NCBI GenBank assembly: GCA_016296045.1
Contig: JAEDKB010000071.1
Coordinates: forward strand, 1 to 7,691
Origin: Oscillospiraceae bacterium
Lineage (GTDB): Bacteria > Bacillota > Clostridia > Oscillospirales > Oscillospiraceae
Reading direction: 5' to 3'
DNA length: 7,691 nucleotides
The notes below the pieces were generated by a model. That model had not been told where the DNA came from. It saw nothing but the letters and a program-made list of their open reading frames with translations, and searched no databases. Every line of letters starts with the position of its first letter. Positions within the stretch are counted from its first letter, which is position 1. A program made the translations under genes and the position numbers. Below, in pieces: positions 6,384 through 7,691 of the stretch.

Positions 6384-7229
6384 ATGGCAGTACTGAATCA
6401 CAAAATCGACTTTTTGGCATTGGTATCCGTGACAAAGGCAAACAGCAATGGCGATCCGTTGAACGGCAACCGTCCCAGAACGGACTATAACGGCATTGGC
6501 GAGATCTCGGATGTCTGCATCAAGAGGAAGATCCGCAACCGCATGCAGGATCTGGGCAATGCGATCTTTGTGCAGTCCGATGATCGCTGTGACGACGGCT
6601 TCAAGAGCTTGAGTGAACGCGCATCGACGTCAACCGCGGGCATCAAGGACAAGGATGTCTATGCGCAGACTGCCTGCGAAAAATGGATGGATGTGCGCAG
6701 CTTTGGACAGGTGTTTGCGTTTAAGAGCAACGACAAGAGCGGTGTCTCCGTCGGTGTACGTGGGCCTGTTTCCGTCCATCAGGCGGTCAGTGTCTCACCG
6801 GTCGAAGTAGAGTCCATTCAAATCACCAAGAGTGTCAACGGCGAACCGGGCGAAAAGCGGGCATCGGATACGATGGGCATGAAACATTTCGTGCGGTTCG
6901 GACTGTATAAAATCAAGGGCTCCGTCAATGTGCAGCTGGCAGAAAAAACGGGTTATTCACAGGAGGATGCGGAAACATTGAAAGAATGCCTTCGGACGCT
7001 CTTTGTAAATGACGCTTCCTCAGCACGGCCGGAAGGCTCCATGGAAGTTGTAAAGCTCTATTGGTGGGAGCATAATTGCAAGGATGGCCAGTATTCGTCG
7101 GCCAAGGTGCATCGCAGCGTGCATATTGCCGCAAAGGATACGGCGGCTCTTCCGGAAAGCGTGGACGATTATGTGATCACGGTTGACGAACTGCCGGGTC
7201 TGACGCCTGAGATTATCGATGGAGTATAA
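6384..7229 (+). CDS. cas7c: Cas7c (Csd2), crRNA backbone subunit of type I-C Cascade
   Basis: Cas7 polymerises along the crRNA spacer and forms the Cascade backbone. The 281 residues fit Csd2. The family N-terminus is clear: strand HKIDFLALVSVTKANSNGDP followed by LNGNRPR (21-32 covers the NGDP..NRPR signature), then ISDVCIKRKIRNR at 41-53. Later come DVRSFGQVFAF at 103-113 and GVRGPVSVHQAVS at 124-136, both typical of Cas7 proteins of types I-B and I-C. The start is three bases after the cas8c stop, with GAGGAGG (6369-6375) eight bases upstream, one of the strongest ribosome sites in the operon; this fits a subunit needed in several copies per complex. The 3' end overlaps the cas4 start by 11 bases. 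Confidence 0.96.
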   Translation: MAVLNHKIDFLALVSVTKANSNGDPLNGNRPRTDYNGIGEISDVCIKRKIRNRMQDLGNAIFVQSDDRCDDGFKSLSERASTSTAGIKDKDVYAQTACEKWMDVRSFGQVFAFKSNDKSGVSVGVRGPVSVHQAVSVSPVEVESIQITKSVNGEPGEKRASDTMGMKHFVRFGLYKIKGSVNVQLAEKTGYSQEDAETLKECLRTLFVNDASSARPEGSMEVVKLYWWEHNCKDGQYSSAKVHRSVHIAAKDTAALPESVDDYVITVDELPGLTPEIIDGV

Positions 7230-7691
7230 CGAGGATGAGTATCTGCTTCTCTCCGGGCTTCAACACTTCAGGTTCTGCCGTCGGCAGTGGACACTGATTC
7301 ACGTCGAAAACCAATGGGCAGAAAACGGGAGGACCGCCGACGGGGCGATCATGCATCAAAAAGCCCATGACGCGGGCTCGAAAGAGCGGCGTGGCGATCT
7401 GCTGATCACCCGGGATATGCACGTCTTTTCTCCCATGCTGAGCATTTCCGGCGCCTGTGATGTGGTGGAATTCCGCAGGTCAGATGCCGGCGTGCCCCTT
7501 CATGGGCAGGAGGGTTTGTATCAGCCCTTCCCCGTGGAGTACAAGCGCGGTTCGCCCCGCGGCGATACCGTCAACGCTTTGCAGCTCTGCGCCCAGGCCA
7601 TGTGCATGGAGGAAATGTTGTGCTGCGACATCCCGGAGGGCGCTCTGTATTACGGTGAGATTCGCCGCCGGGAGACGGTCGAACTGACGCG
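7219..7691 (+). CDS. cas4: Cas4 RecB-like nuclease for spacer acquisition (3' partial)
   Basis: Cas4 trims prespacer ends and helps Cas1-Cas2 choose PAM-bearing, correctly oriented spacers. The window holds 157 residues, beginning MEYNEDEYLLLSGLQHFRFC and still open at the right edge. Visible family features are C20 (first ligand of the iron-sulfur cluster) in FRFCRRQW, H46 in GAIMHQKAH, D81 in SGACDVVEF, the E107/K109 pair in PVEYKRG, and Q122 in LQLCAQAMCMEE, together the RecB-type nuclease core. The three C-terminal cluster cysteines lie beyond the window. The ATG is 11 bases inside the end of cas7 and lacks a good ribosome site, so it probably depends on coupling to cas7 translation. Its GC content (about 60% by hand count) is clearly above that of cas3-cas7. 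cas1 and cas2 should follow. Confidence 0.93.
   Translation, partial: MEYNEDEYLLLSGLQHFRFCRRQWTLIHVENQWAENGRTADGAIMHQKAHDAGSKERRGDLLITRDMHVFSPMLSISGACDVVEFRRSDAGVPLHGQEGLYQPFPVEYKRGSPRGDTVNALQLCAQAMCMEEMLCCDIPEGALYYGEIRRRETVELT

Overview
The window holds most of a type I-C CRISPR-Cas operon, all on the + strand, preceded by the 3' part of a Fic-family gene. The order is fic (cut by the left edge), a roughly 650-bp gene-free region with several inverted repeats, then cas3, cas5c (Cas5d), cas8c (Csd1), cas7 (Csd2) and the first two thirds of cas4 (cut by the right edge). This is the canonical I-C order, so cas1, cas2 and a CRISPR array are expected just to the right, but none of them is inside the window.

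Left region (1-842): a Fic domain protein with an intact catalytic motif and a C-terminal winged-helix-like tail. Middle region (843-1496): no convincing gene. It contains a perfect 24-bp-arm hairpin (1078-1127), a second bulged hairpin (1204-1263), a 12-bp inverted repeat 170 bp apart that could mark a small mobile element (876-1069), and possible promoter hexamers for the cas operon. Right region (1497-7691): five tightly packed cas genes with gaps or overlaps of only a few bases, strong GGAGG-type ribosome sites for most of them, and probably one transcript.

How the genes work together, from what is known of type I-C: Cas5c cuts the pre-crRNA and caps the crRNA 5' handle, Cas7 coats the spacer, Cas8c is the large subunit that finds PAM and target, and a small subunit Cas11c is made from an internal start inside cas8c. 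Cas3 (HD nuclease plus helicase) is then recruited to degrade the target. Cas4 acts with Cas1-Cas2 in spacer acquisition. In this window the Cas11c internal start is unusually clear: an AAGGAGGT ribosome site six bases before an in-frame ATG at 5991. All readable catalytic motifs are intact, so the interference machinery looks functional.

Organism: strong GGAGG ribosome sites, a I-C system and moderate GC suggest a Bacillota bacterium (Clostridia- or Negativicutes-like), but this is only an inference. Hand counts on sample lines give about 50% GC in cas3-cas7 and about 57-60% in fic and cas4, which suggests the interference genes and their flanks have different histories. I did not find a wholly new system. 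The less explained parts are the structured intergenic region and this compositional break.
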